Part shown: positions 33,118 through 41,260 of the stretch, piece by piece
Numbering within the stretch: the first letter of the stretch is position 1
Layout of the letters: the number at the start of each line of letters is the position of its first letter
Assembly: GCA_947367565.1 (NCBI GenBank)
Contig: CANBEI010000006.1
Location: 1-41,260, forward strand
Length of the DNA: 41,260 bases
Source of the DNA: an uncultured Candidatus Saccharibacteria bacterium
Lineage (GTDB): Bacteria; Patescibacteriota; Saccharimonadia; Saccharimonadales; Saccharimonadaceae
Direction of reading: 5' to 3'
Position numbers and translations under genes: made by a program
The notes under the pieces: generated by a model
Told to the model about the DNA's origin: nothing
Databases searched by the model: none
What the model saw: the letters and a program-made list of their open reading frames with translations, nothing else

Positions 33118-35832
33118 CTAGTCGTCCTCCCCGCCGCCCAGTTCATACGTCTTGCGCGTCGTGTTCCCCTTGGTATCAGTCACTTCTACGACTACCAATT
33201 TCTCGCCACCAGTCAACGCTTGATGTATCGTTCCAACCGTTGCACTACCACTATCGACTACTTCACCGTCAACCGTAATCTTATAACTCTTCAGATCATA
33301 CGTCCCCTTCGCGAGCGTAATGTTCAGGTACGACGCATCTCCCGACGCCACCTTACTAATGCTCACTGACGGATGCACGTCTGCCGTCGTATTCTCACAA
33401 GGGTCAAACTCATCATAATTATACCCATCCGGCACATTCAGAATCTCCACGCCTGACACCGGGTCTTTTGATCTTGTCACTTCCACCGAAATCCGCTTGC
33501 TTTCGGGGGTACAATCCGCGGCACGCAGACCATTTTCTTTGTTAAAGGCTACACTTTCAGATTGCACCCCAGATTTTTTTGAGTTATACCAACTCGGCCA
33601 GATGTCAGTTACACCATTAATCGTCAGCGTCTGGATACCCGCCGGCTTCACGGGCTGGTCACCCGATTTCCATTTGCCTTCGCTCGCATACAGTTCTTTA
33701 TGTACTGGCTCCATATAATCTGCTATCACTCGCCGCACGACGTTATTCAAGCTACTAGACAACCCCGACCCATCATGTCGACCATTCCAGATCACTGTTG
33801 CAATCGCCGTCGAGAAGCTCGCCATCCAGTTATCCTTCGCCACCGCGCTATTTGTTGTCGTCGTCGTACCAGTTTTGCTGCCCGTCCAGACCCCCGGAAT
33901 ATTAAATCCGAACATGCTTGAAGTGTCACCAAACATAATTCTGCGCGCACTGTGGTCACCCATGATATCAGCAATCTCATATGCTACCTGCTCGTCGACA
34001 ACTCGTTCGCCGTCCTCATCCTCCCATTTTTCGAGGGTCTTACCACTTGAGTCTTTAACCTCTAGCACATACGCCAATTCGCGATATACGCCACCGCGCG
34101 CAATCGAAGCATACGCATTTGCATGTTCAATCGGCTTCACCATACAACCGCTACCGATTGCCATCGACAAACCAGCCGTTGTATTTCCAGCGCAGTAGCT
34201 CTTATCACCTAATCCATGTAGGATTTCTAGCGCGTTATCAATCCCTGCGAGCGCCAATGCTTTCACCGCGCCAATATTCAGTGAGTTACCTAGCGACTGT
34301 CTTGCGGTCAAATTCCCGTAAAATCTACCACTAAAGTTCCTCAACGCACAGTCTCCGCCCGTATAACCTGCACAATATATACTATCAATATTCTCATCTT
34401 TCAGAATCGACCCTGGCCCATACACCTGGTCGCCTGTCAGCGAGAACAGTGGTGTATAATCCAGTAGCGGCTTAATCGACGAGCCTGGCTCAAGGTCTGA
34501 TACTGCCGCATTCACCTCTCCATACACCGGCGTGTTCCAGTCAATTGATCCTACCATTGCCAATACTTGCCCAGTTTCTACGTCCACCGATGCCAGGGCA
34601 ATATTATCGCTATTATTTAGGTAAGTCAACTGTGCGCCATTCGCCACAGCTCGTTCTGCCATCTCTTGCGCGCGGTAGTCCAGTGACGTTGTGATCGTAT
34701 AACCTCCAGTTCGCATGAACTGAATCCCATATTTCTCCTCTAGTTGATCCCGCACCTCAAGCACAAAATGTGGCGCCTTAATGTTGTCATACTGATTCGA
34801 CTCTGGCTGAATCTGGTCTAGAATTGCCACTTCCTTCGCCGCTTTCGCTTCGTCACTGTTAATATAGCCCATCTCAACCATATCATCCAGGACTTTGTGT
34901 TGCCTCTGGATCAACGCCTCATTTCCCGCTTCGTTATACGGGTTCAAAATCGCCGGGTTGTTCGGAATCGCCGCCAGCAACGCCGACTCAGCCAAATTCA
35001 ACTCCTTCGCGCTCTTCCCGAAATACGTCTGTGCCGCACTCTCAATCCCATTCCTGCGCCCACCATACGGCGACTCATTCAGATACATCGTGATGATCTG
35101 TTCTTTGCTGTACATCTTCTCTAGCTCAATCGACAGAATCAACTCTTTTACCTTGCGCGCAATACCACCACGGTTCGCACTCGCTGCCTCATCCGAGAAA
35201 TAAATCTGTTTAATCAGCTGTTGCGTCAGAGTCGAACCACCCTGCACTCCGCGCCCAGTCAGCGTTGACAATGTCGCCCGCATCAAGGCCCCGATATCCA
35301 CACCTGGGTGATTATAGAAATTCCGATCCTCAATTGCCACCGTCGCTTGTCGCGCGTACGTCGCAATATCACCTTCCTCTACGACCAAGCGATAATCCGC
35401 GTCGCCTTTATCTTCCCAGAGTACGATTCCATTTCGGTCAAGATAAGTATTCACCGTCTCCGAGATCGTCAAATCGTTCAGCTGAATCTCTTTCAACTGA
35501 TTTTTATAATAGACAAACAAAGCTCCAACTGCGATAATCCCAATCAAACAACATGCCGCGAAAATCTTTCCAATCCTCTTCGCCCCCGCCTTCGAGAACC
35601 AATACGCCTTAATTCGCTCCCAGCGAAAATGCGCAAAAAAGCGTGCTGGCTGTTCCTTTGGCAACGGCTTCAACTTCGGACTTTCTGTCGCTTTTTTCTT
35701 GCCGCCGTTCTTAACTTTATTACTCGCCGATTTGACCAATTTTTTTGTCCGGTCGGCCACTAAACTAGAATAAACCCCCATGTTTCCTCGCTTTGAGGAC
35801 TTATCTTTCGATTTTTTCGCAGCTTTGTCCAT
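33118..35832 (-). CDS. Class A penicillin-binding protein (GT51 + transpeptidase)
   Basis: VAIEDRNFYNHPGVDIGALMRATLSTLTGRGVQGGSTLTQQLIKQIYF; transpeptidase PGSSIKPLLDY and GSKTGTT. Confidence 0.95.
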   Translation of the reverse strand: MDKAAKKSKDKSSKRGNMGVYSSLVADRTKKLVKSASNKVKNGGKKKATESPKLKPLPKEQPARFFAHFRWERIKAYWFSKAGAKRIGKIFAACCLIGIIAVGALFVYYKNQLKEIQLNDLTISETVNTYLDRNGIVLWEDKGDADYRLVVEEGDIATYARQATVAIEDRNFYNHPGVDIGALMRATLSTLTGRGVQGGSTLTQQLIKQIYFSDEAASANRGGIARKVKELILSIELEKMYSKEQIITMYLNESPYGGRRNGIESAAQTYFGKSAKELNLAESALLAAIPNNPAILNPYNEAGNEALIQRQHKVLDDMVEMGYINSDEAKAAKEVAILDQIQPESNQYDNIKAPHFVLEVRDQLEEKYGIQFMRTGGYTITTSLDYRAQEMAERAVANGAQLTYLNNSDNIALASVDVETGQVLAMVGSIDWNTPVYGEVNAAVSDLEPGSSIKPLLDYTPLFSLTGDQVYGPGSILKDENIDSIYCAGYTGGDCALRNFSGRFYGNLTARQSLGNSLNIGAVKALALAGIDNALEILHGLGDKSYCAGNTTAGLSMAIGSGCMVKPIEHANAYASIARGGVYRELAYVLEVKDSSGKTLEKWEDEDGERVVDEQVAYEIADIMGDHSARRIMFGDTSSMFGFNIPGVWTGSKTGTTTTTNSAVAKDNWMASFSTAIATVIWNGRHDGSGLSSSLNNVVRRVIADYMEPVHKELYASEGKWKSGDQPVKPAGIQTLTINGVTDIWPSWYNSKKSGVQSESVAFNKENGLRAADCTPESKRISVEVTRSKDPVSGVEILNVPDGYNYDEFDPCENTTADVHPSVSISKVASGDASYLNITLAKGTYDLKSYKITVDGEVVDSGSATVGTIHQALTGGEKLVVVEVTDTKGNTTRKTYELGGGEDD

Positions 35833-35961
35833 ACTTTCAATTATAGCACAAATAGCATAAAAACTACTTTTCTGCGCCCAAAGTTCCCAAAAATCACTTT
35901 CCTGTCATAATTGAAGAGCGCCCGCTATAAAAGCCGGACGCTCATATTATTGTTTTGGATA

Positions 35962-36474
35962 TCAAAGTTGCCCACTCAGTTTGAGTGGAATATAACCCAC
36001 GATTTCCCGGAAATACCAGAGGTATTTCTTACGGCACCACCATTGTGCTGCCGTTGGATAGAGATTAGTCGGTAAATTCTTACTTGGCCTTACCTTTAGG
36101 TTAAAAAGCTCAGCCTGCTTCATTACGCGCGGCAGATGTAACTTATGCGCCACTATTTCTACCTCTGTTTCTGCGTAGCTATCGCCTCTTTCCGCAATCA
36201 TTTCACTCGCCCTTTTTAGGACATGATATGAACCACCCTCTTCCAGGCCATTCGTGTTTGACTGTCCGACGTTAATCCTTAATAACTTTCCTTTCGGGAA
36301 CAAGTCGCCTTTCATCAGATGCTCATAAGTGCAAGATTGCGCCAAAACCACAGCGTCATCATCTTTCCAGTAATTTCTCTGCGCGCATTGCGCCAAATCT
36401 GTAATACTGGAAATCTCCTCCGGGTCATTAGGATATCCAAAATCCAAAACTATTGCATACTTCAAAGAACTCAC
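35962..36474 (-). CDS. YdcF/DUF218-like protein
   Basis: ASEMIAERGDSYAETEVEIVAHKLHLPRVMKQAELFNL. Confidence 0.5.
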   Translation of the reverse strand: MSSLKYAIVLDFGYPNDPEEISSITDLAQCAQRNYWKDDDAVVLAQSCTYEHLMKGDLFPKGKLLRINVGQSNTNGLEEGGSYHVLKRASEMIAERGDSYAETEVEIVAHKLHLPRVMKQAELFNLKVRPSKNLPTNLYPTAAQWWCRKKYLWYFREIVGYIPLKLSGQL

Positions 36475-36554
36475 CTCTTTCTCGAGACCCCCAACATGTG
36501 ACTATTCTATTATACATCACTAGCTCAAAATTGTCAACTATGCACCTCCATCCA

Positions 36555-36589
36555 TTGACAAAAATCAAAATCTGTGCTACAATAGAAGT
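36555..36589 (+). promoter_or_regulatory. Consensus promoter directed into the 3' end of tyrS (antisense)
   Basis: TTGACA-N17-TACAAT with TGn extension. Confidence 0.6.
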
Positions 36590-36598
36590 ATGGGCGGT

Positions 36599-37810
36599 CT
36601 ACATTACGACCGCAAACTTATTTTTACCCCGTTTCAGCAACGCTACCTGGTCAACGACCGTATCTTCCGTCACTTTTACTCCGTTTACGCTAATCGCCCC
36701 CGCGCTCGCCAACTTCCGCGCCTCTCCCTTACTGGCGCATAGCCCGGTCTCCACTAGCAAATCAAACAATTTTTGTCCCATCTGCCCCTGTGCTAGATAC
36801 TGTCCCATCTCCGCAATCTCGTCTTCCGCCAGCTCATTTAATCCACCTGTGAACAACCTCTCGCTGAGCGCAATTACCGCTTCCGCTGCCGCATGACCAT
36901 GCACGACTTCCGTTACGCCCTTCGCCAGCGCTTTCTGCGCCATTCTCTTTTCCGGCGCCAAAGCCTGCTCCCGCATAATCTCCTCGACCTCTTCTCGAGA
37001 AAGCAACGTATAAATCTTCATCAAATACTCTACCGAACTATCCGGCTGATTCATCCAAAACTGATAGAAGTCGAACACCGATGTCTTTTTGCTATCCAGC
37101 CACACTGCATTACCTTCCGATTTTCCGAACTTCCTCCCCGTCGCCAGGTCAATTATCAGTGGCGTACTCCAAGCATCCGCTGTCGCCCCCTCTAGTCGCT
37201 TGATTAGATGAATTCCGCTTGAGCAGTTTCCGAATTGGTCCGCCCCGCAGAGCTGCAAATCAATCCCATATGTCCGGTACAAATGCAAGAAGTCATACCC
37301 CTGGATCAGCGTATATGAGAACTCTGCATACGAAATCCCACTTCCACCTTCACCAATCCGATTCTGGACGAACTGCCGGTCGAGGAGTTGCGTCATCGAA
37401 AACACCTTCCCAACTTCGCGCAGGAACGTCAAGTAATTCATCTCCTTAAACCAGTCGTAATTATCGACCATTACCAGATTATCGCTCTTGACTACATTCT
37501 TCATCTGCGCCGCGATGCAGGCCTTATTGTGCTCGACTTCTTCTAGCGACTTCAGATCCCGCTCCCCGTTATCCTTCGGGTCACCAATCTGTCCTGTCGC
37601 TCCTCCGACCAATAGATACGGCTCATACCCGTGCCGCACAAAACACGCGCACATCATCGCTGCCGCCAAGTTCCCAATCGTCAGGGAATCAGCCGACGGA
37701 TCCGCCCCCCAATAAAACTTCTTTGACGCCCTCGTATCAAGTTCTGCTGGGTCTTTGATTGTAGTTTCGGCCGCAAATCCGCGCCAAATAAGTTCTTCTG
37801 ATAATTTCAT
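36599..37810 (-). CDS. tyrS: Tyrosyl-tRNA synthetase
   Basis: YWGADPSADSLTIGNLA, LQLCGADQFGNCSSGI, GRKFGKSEGNAVWLD; C-terminal S4-like domain; leaderless start at 37810. Confidence 0.95.
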   Translation of the reverse strand: MKLSEELIWRGFAAETTIKDPAELDTRASKKFYWGADPSADSLTIGNLAAAMMCACFVRHGYEPYLLVGGATGQIGDPKDNGERDLKSLEEVEHNKACIAAQMKNVVKSDNLVMVDNYDWFKEMNYLTFLREVGKVFSMTQLLDRQFVQNRIGEGGSGISYAEFSYTLIQGYDFLHLYRTYGIDLQLCGADQFGNCSSGIHLIKRLEGATADAWSTPLIIDLATGRKFGKSEGNAVWLDSKKTSVFDFYQFWMNQPDSSVEYLMKIYTLLSREEVEEIMREQALAPEKRMAQKALAKGVTEVVHGHAAAEAVIALSERLFTGGLNELAEDEIAEMGQYLAQGQMGQKLFDLLVETGLCASKGEARKLASAGAISVNGVKVTEDTVVDQVALLKRGKNKFAVVM

Positions 37811-37862
37811 ACCTATAATTATAGCATAAAAACGGCCGCTCATGACAAGCAGCCGGCTGGTT

Positions 37863-38645
37863 TTATTCTTCTGGAAGTTCCAGCAACTTCTCTACTCCAC
37901 GCAGATACTCGAACGCCATCCCCACGGTATCGCCGTGATGCGTCGGTACTCTTGTGATTTTCTGGTCCACAAACACCTGTTCCAGATAATCATTGTCCAG
38001 CAGTTCATCCGCCGTACTCAAGATTACTCCCTGCGTATGAGGAGCATAGATTATTGGAGGCTCATCAAAAGCAATCGTTATATACTGGTCCGCCAGCAAT
38101 ATTAGCGAATATTTGCCGCCAGTCGCCGGAATGAACGGTATGACGCTCAGCCAGCCTATCATATGGCATAATGCCCAGAAAATCGGCGCCGCTACGGTTA
38201 GCAATATCCTCAGCTCTTTGCGCACGGCTCTCCGACATGGGCACGGATTAATCGTGTAGATCTGCAGCTGCGTCAGAGCTGGCGACTCATCAAGATATCT
38301 CGCCACGTGGTCTCCGACCGAAATCGCATACATTGTCACCCGGTTGCCCGGCCAAACTGCCTTCGCGATTGCTTTCGCCGTCTCTCGTGCGCTCCAGCCG
38401 ATCATCTTGAACTCCAAAAACGCATACTGCTTACGCTTCAGCTTCGAATACAAAAACTCAAAGGCTTTGCGCGGCTGCGCCAGATTTCCCGCCGACAAGA
38501 ATATCACTTCACCCTCATCCTCCGTGCGGAATTTCTGCCGCGGGAATACAATCTCCGCACTCAGCTTCCCAGTTAATCGCCAATAAACCCGCATCACCAT
38601 AAAACTCAATGCGTTAATCATTAAAGCAGCAATAAAAATTCTCAT
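37863..38645 (-). CDS. Hypothetical membrane-associated protein, alpha/beta-hydrolase-like
   Basis: N-terminal TM; ORF only, weak similarity by eye. Confidence 0.5.
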   Translation of the reverse strand: MRIFIAALMINALSFMVMRVYWRLTGKLSAEIVFPRQKFRTEDEGEVIFLSAGNLAQPRKAFEFLYSKLKRKQYAFLEFKMIGWSARETAKAIAKAVWPGNRVTMYAISVGDHVARYLDESPALTQLQIYTINPCPCRRAVRKELRILLTVAAPIFWALCHMIGWLSVIPFIPATGGKYSLILLADQYITIAFDEPPIIYAPHTQGVILSTADELLDNDYLEQVFVDQKITRVPTHHGDTVGMAFEYLRGVEKLLELPEE

Positions 38646-38650
38646 CCATT

Positions 38651-39202
38651 TTACCCCCTTCTACGGATTGTCCGATTCTTCACTCTCGTTTTGAACCAGA
38701 TTGCATAAAAACTAACAATAGTTACAATAAAGCCGATTGGCCAGCATGGACCGCCATCATGACGCCAGACCAGAACCACTGTTATTACCATCATGACAAA
38801 CCAGTAATACGTCAGTCCAGTCATTAATACAGTGTACAATTTGCCAGTTGTTCGCCCGCCAACTACGCTCCAAAGTAGCATCACGATTGCCATTCCGATA
38901 AAACAAACTAAGCCCCTGGGCTTATCATCCATAACATGGATGATCCCTCCTCCTACAAGGAAGAAATCCGCAATCGGATCCATTGTGATCGGCAAACGAT
39001 TGAACCAGTGCTGGTATGGTCGCTCTTTCGCAAATTTCCGATAACACCAACCATCCAGGGCGTCACTAATGAACGCCAACGCGAACAACACTGCAAACGC
39101 TACGCTCACCCGAGAAATCAGAGCCAATACTACGCTTACAATAACCCGAAACCAGCAGAGAATATTTGCTGATTCGTATAATAACTTCGATTGCCCTTTC
39201 AA
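38651..39202 (-). CDS. CDP-alcohol phosphatidyltransferase family protein
   Basis: FISDALDGWCYRKFAKE...ITMDPIADFFL degenerate CDP-OH-P motif; TTG start at 39202 placed 8 nt after AGGAGG. Confidence 0.65.
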   Translation of the reverse strand: MKGQSKLLYESANILCWFRVIVSVVLALISRVSVAFAVLFALAFISDALDGWCYRKFAKERPYQHWFNRLPITMDPIADFFLVGGGIIHVMDDKPRGLVCFIGMAIVMLLWSVVGGRTTGKLYTVLMTGLTYYWFVMMVITVVLVWRHDGGPCWPIGFIVTIVSFYAIWFKTRVKNRTIRRRG

Positions 39203-39379
39203 GACAATCACCTCCTTTTAATATGTACTAGGGGAATCCCCCAGCCCTCTACCTTCCATTATAGCACACTTTATCAAAAATGTCAACTATAACCCTGGAA
39301 AAACCATACAAAAACATATTTTTGCAACTTATCAACGGTAGGGGTTTACTTTTATTTTTTGTTCTGCTAGCATGAACGC

Positions 39380-39397
39380 ATGGGCAAGACGAACTAA
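39380..39397 (+). other. Candidate leaderless 5-codon ORF (MGKTN)
   Basis: TTTACT-N17-TAGCAT (TGC extension), then 6 nt to ATG, the same spacing as other leaderless genes here. Confidence 0.3.
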
Positions 39398-39440
39398 GGT
39401 CGATAAAACTTTAGTAAATTAAAATGTGGAAAGGGTAAGT

Positions 39441-39530
39441 ATGAGTAGAGTCAAACTGACTTTCGAGCTCCAATCTGGAGTCTCCGAAATAAAAGTTGTT
39501 CTCAGCCGCAAGACTAAGAACAACAAATAA
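39441..39530 (+). CDS. Candidate 29-aa small protein (MSRVKLTFELQSGVSEIKVVLSRKTKNNK)
   Basis: SD-like GGAAAGGG upstream of ATG; upstream of the HAD gene; below the ORF-track length threshold. Confidence 0.4.
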   Translation: MSRVKLTFELQSGVSEIKVVLSRKTKNNK

Positions 39531-39603
39531 AAACTTATAGTCCCATTTTAACAATACACAAAACATTCGTCAAGCCCATACCAAATTAATTTCGGAGGAA
39601 AAT

Positions 39604-40404
39604 ATGTATCAAACCCCAACCAATCACAAGCGAATTTTAGCATTTGACATCGACCAAACGCTCAATATCGCGAAAACCCCAATTCCGCCCGAAATTGCCG
39701 AAGTTCTGAAAAAATGTCTTAATTATTTTGAAATTTGCCCAATCTCTGGTCAAAAATTTGAGCAATTTCTCATCCAGATTGTCGATGAGCTGAAAAAATT
39801 CGACGTCACCGAAGAGCAATTAACTCATCTCCACCTTTTTGTCGCTCAAGGTACACAGTATTATCGTTACAACCTTGAGCAGCATGATTGGGAACAAGTC
39901 TATAATTATCCGCTCAAGGAGGAAGACGTTGTAAAAATTACAACAACTCTCCAAGCTGCCGCCGAGAAATTGGGCTACTGGGAAGCCGACAAGCTCAAGC
40001 CTGGCGATGAAATCATCGAAAATCGCCTCTCGCAGGTCACTTTCTCCGCCCTTGGTCAAACCGCCGGCACCGAAGAAAAATACTCTTGGGACCCAGATTG
40101 CAAAAAACGCGAACAGATTGTCGCTGAATGTCAAAAAGCCTTACCTGATTTCCTCTACGAAATTGGTGGCACAACTTCTATCAATGTCGCTGCGCCCGGT
40201 ATGAACAAGGAATTTGGTATGACGCACTTGCTTGAAGAGTTAAAAGCTGAGAAGTCCGACGTTCTCTACTTTGGTGATATGACCCAACCCGGAGGGAACG
40301 ATTATCCAGTCGTTCAGATGGGTATCGACACTATTACTGTCCGCTCACACGAAGACACCCTCTACGCTTTGCGTGGAATTCTCGGCCTTGTTTCTACGCA
40401 CTAA
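39604..40404 (+). CDS. HAD-superfamily hydrolase (phosphomannomutase-like)
   Basis: ILAFDIDQTLNIAKTPIP; LYFGDMTQPGGNDYPVVQMGIDTITV. Confidence 0.85.
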   Translation: MYQTPTNHKRILAFDIDQTLNIAKTPIPPEIAEVLKKCLNYFEICPISGQKFEQFLIQIVDELKKFDVTEEQLTHLHLFVAQGTQYYRYNLEQHDWEQVYNYPLKEEDVVKITTTLQAAAEKLGYWEADKLKPGDEIIENRLSQVTFSALGQTAGTEEKYSWDPDCKKREQIVAECQKALPDFLYEIGGTTSINVAAPGMNKEFGMTHLLEELKAEKSDVLYFGDMTQPGGNDYPVVQMGIDTITVRSHEDTLYALRGILGLVSTH

Positions 40405-40458
40405 ACATTTCGCAAAACAATGTCAACCCCAGCCAGATTCTTGTGCTATAATAAAATT

Positions 40459-41229
40459 ATGAAATCATATATCGTGGGCAACTGGAAGATGAATTTCTCT
40501 GTTGGGGAATCATCCGTCTATCTTCATAAACTTTCGCAAAAACTCCGCGCTTCGCGAGGCCTCACCGTGGTCGTTTCGCCGTCATTTGTCGCCTTGCAGC
40601 CTCTATCACTCCAGATTGACCGCAAGAAACTTCGCCTTGCTGCTCAAGCTGGCAATCCACACGATTTTGGTGCATATACTGGCGCTGTCTCGTATACTCA
40701 ACTCCGTGGCATTGTTGATTACGGTATTATTGGTCATTCCGAACGTCGTCAACTCTTCCATGAGAGCGACAAGGATATCCGTGCTTCTGTTGCTGCCGCT
40801 TTGCGCAACCAGATTACCCCGATTCTCTGTGTTGGCGAGACCGAGACCGAGCATACCTTCGGTGAGACTGAAGATGTGATTCGCGATCAGCTCCTTGGCG
40901 GGCTTTCCGAAGTTTCGACCGAAGATATTTCAAAGGTTATCATTGCCTACGAACCGATTTGGGCGATTAGTACGACGACCGACGCTCATCTCGCTTCTCC
41001 TGACGAAATTGGCGACGTCGCTGGGTTTATCCGTCACACTCTGAAAGACACCTACGGCGCGGCGACCGCGAAAGAAATTCCACTACTATATGGCGGCAGC
41101 GTGAACCCGTCGAACGCTGGCGGCTATCTTACTATCCCAGGCATCAACGGCCTACTTGTCGGTAGCGCTAGCTTGATTGGCGAACAATTTACTGATATTA
41201 TCGAAATAGCAAAGCGAGTACGAGATTAA
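40459..41229 (+). CDS. tpiA: Triosephosphate isomerase
   Basis: VGNWKMNF, YGIIGHSERRQLF, IIAYEPIWAI, LLYGGSVNPSNAGGYL, GLLVGSASL. Confidence 0.97.
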   Translation: MKSYIVGNWKMNFSVGESSVYLHKLSQKLRASRGLTVVVSPSFVALQPLSLQIDRKKLRLAAQAGNPHDFGAYTGAVSYTQLRGIVDYGIIGHSERRQLFHESDKDIRASVAAALRNQITPILCVGETETEHTFGETEDVIRDQLLGGLSEVSTEDISKVIIAYEPIWAISTTTDAHLASPDEIGDVAGFIRHTLKDTYGAATAKEIPLLYGGSVNPSNAGGYLTIPGINGLLVGSASLIGEQFTDIIEIAKRVRD

Positions 41230-41260
41230 TGGAGCAGGCACAAAATCAGTCTGGAACGAC

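Noticed and set aside
1-41260. CRISPR array, diversity-generating retroelement or transposon
   Set aside because: No regularly spaced direct repeats, reverse transcriptase/TR-VR pair or transposase ORF seen.
1-41260. UGA recoding (Gracilibacteria/SR1 code)
   Set aside because: pgi and the N-terminal phosphoketolase ORF end at UGA in the expected position; standard code fits all conserved genes.

Overview
The window looks like a chromosomal segment of a CPR/Patescibacteria genome, probably Saccharibacteria (TM7). This is inferred from the surface-protein motifs, the small genes and the extended -10 leaderless promoters; no search was run. About 0.3-20.3 kb is an HK97-capsid-type prophage, almost entirely on the minus strand: tyrosine integrase, TerS/TerL, a prohead protease-major capsid fusion, head-tail connectors, an unusual 643-aa structural protein, portal and a TM-CHAP endolysin, plus two accessory units. 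Accessory unit 1 is a MacB/FtsX-like ABC transporter with a small secreted protein. Accessory unit 2 is a NYN-domain nuclease, a predicted ~57-nt sRNA and a 108-aa ORF. About 20.4-41.2 kb is host housekeeping DNA: NUDIX (frameshifted), tRNA-CAU, pilin-like, pgi, carbamate kinase, FAD oxidoreductase, ATP-cone, lamin-tail surface protein, adenylate-kinase-like, hrcA-grpE, a phosphoketolase split into two ORFs, PIN-TRAM, PBP1, tyrS, CDP-alcohol phosphotransferase, HAD and tpiA. The strongest observations are: (i) a convergent sRNA/NYN unit with an operator-embedded consensus promoter; (ii) a secretion/ABC cargo operon with a nested-palindrome promoter and hairpins inside the signal-peptide codons; (iii) a stacked RNA-hairpin control region upstream of the integrase, and a conserved hairpin motif repeated in inverted orientation at the other prophage end; (iv) GC-rich nested-palindrome islands in phage intergenic regions and in the 3' ends of phage genes; (v) a near-universal leaderless promoter architecture (TGnTATAAT-6/7 nt-ATG) for host genes versus Shine-Dalgarno-led phage genes; (vi) a split phosphoketolase. 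All family assignments are by reading motifs, not by database search.
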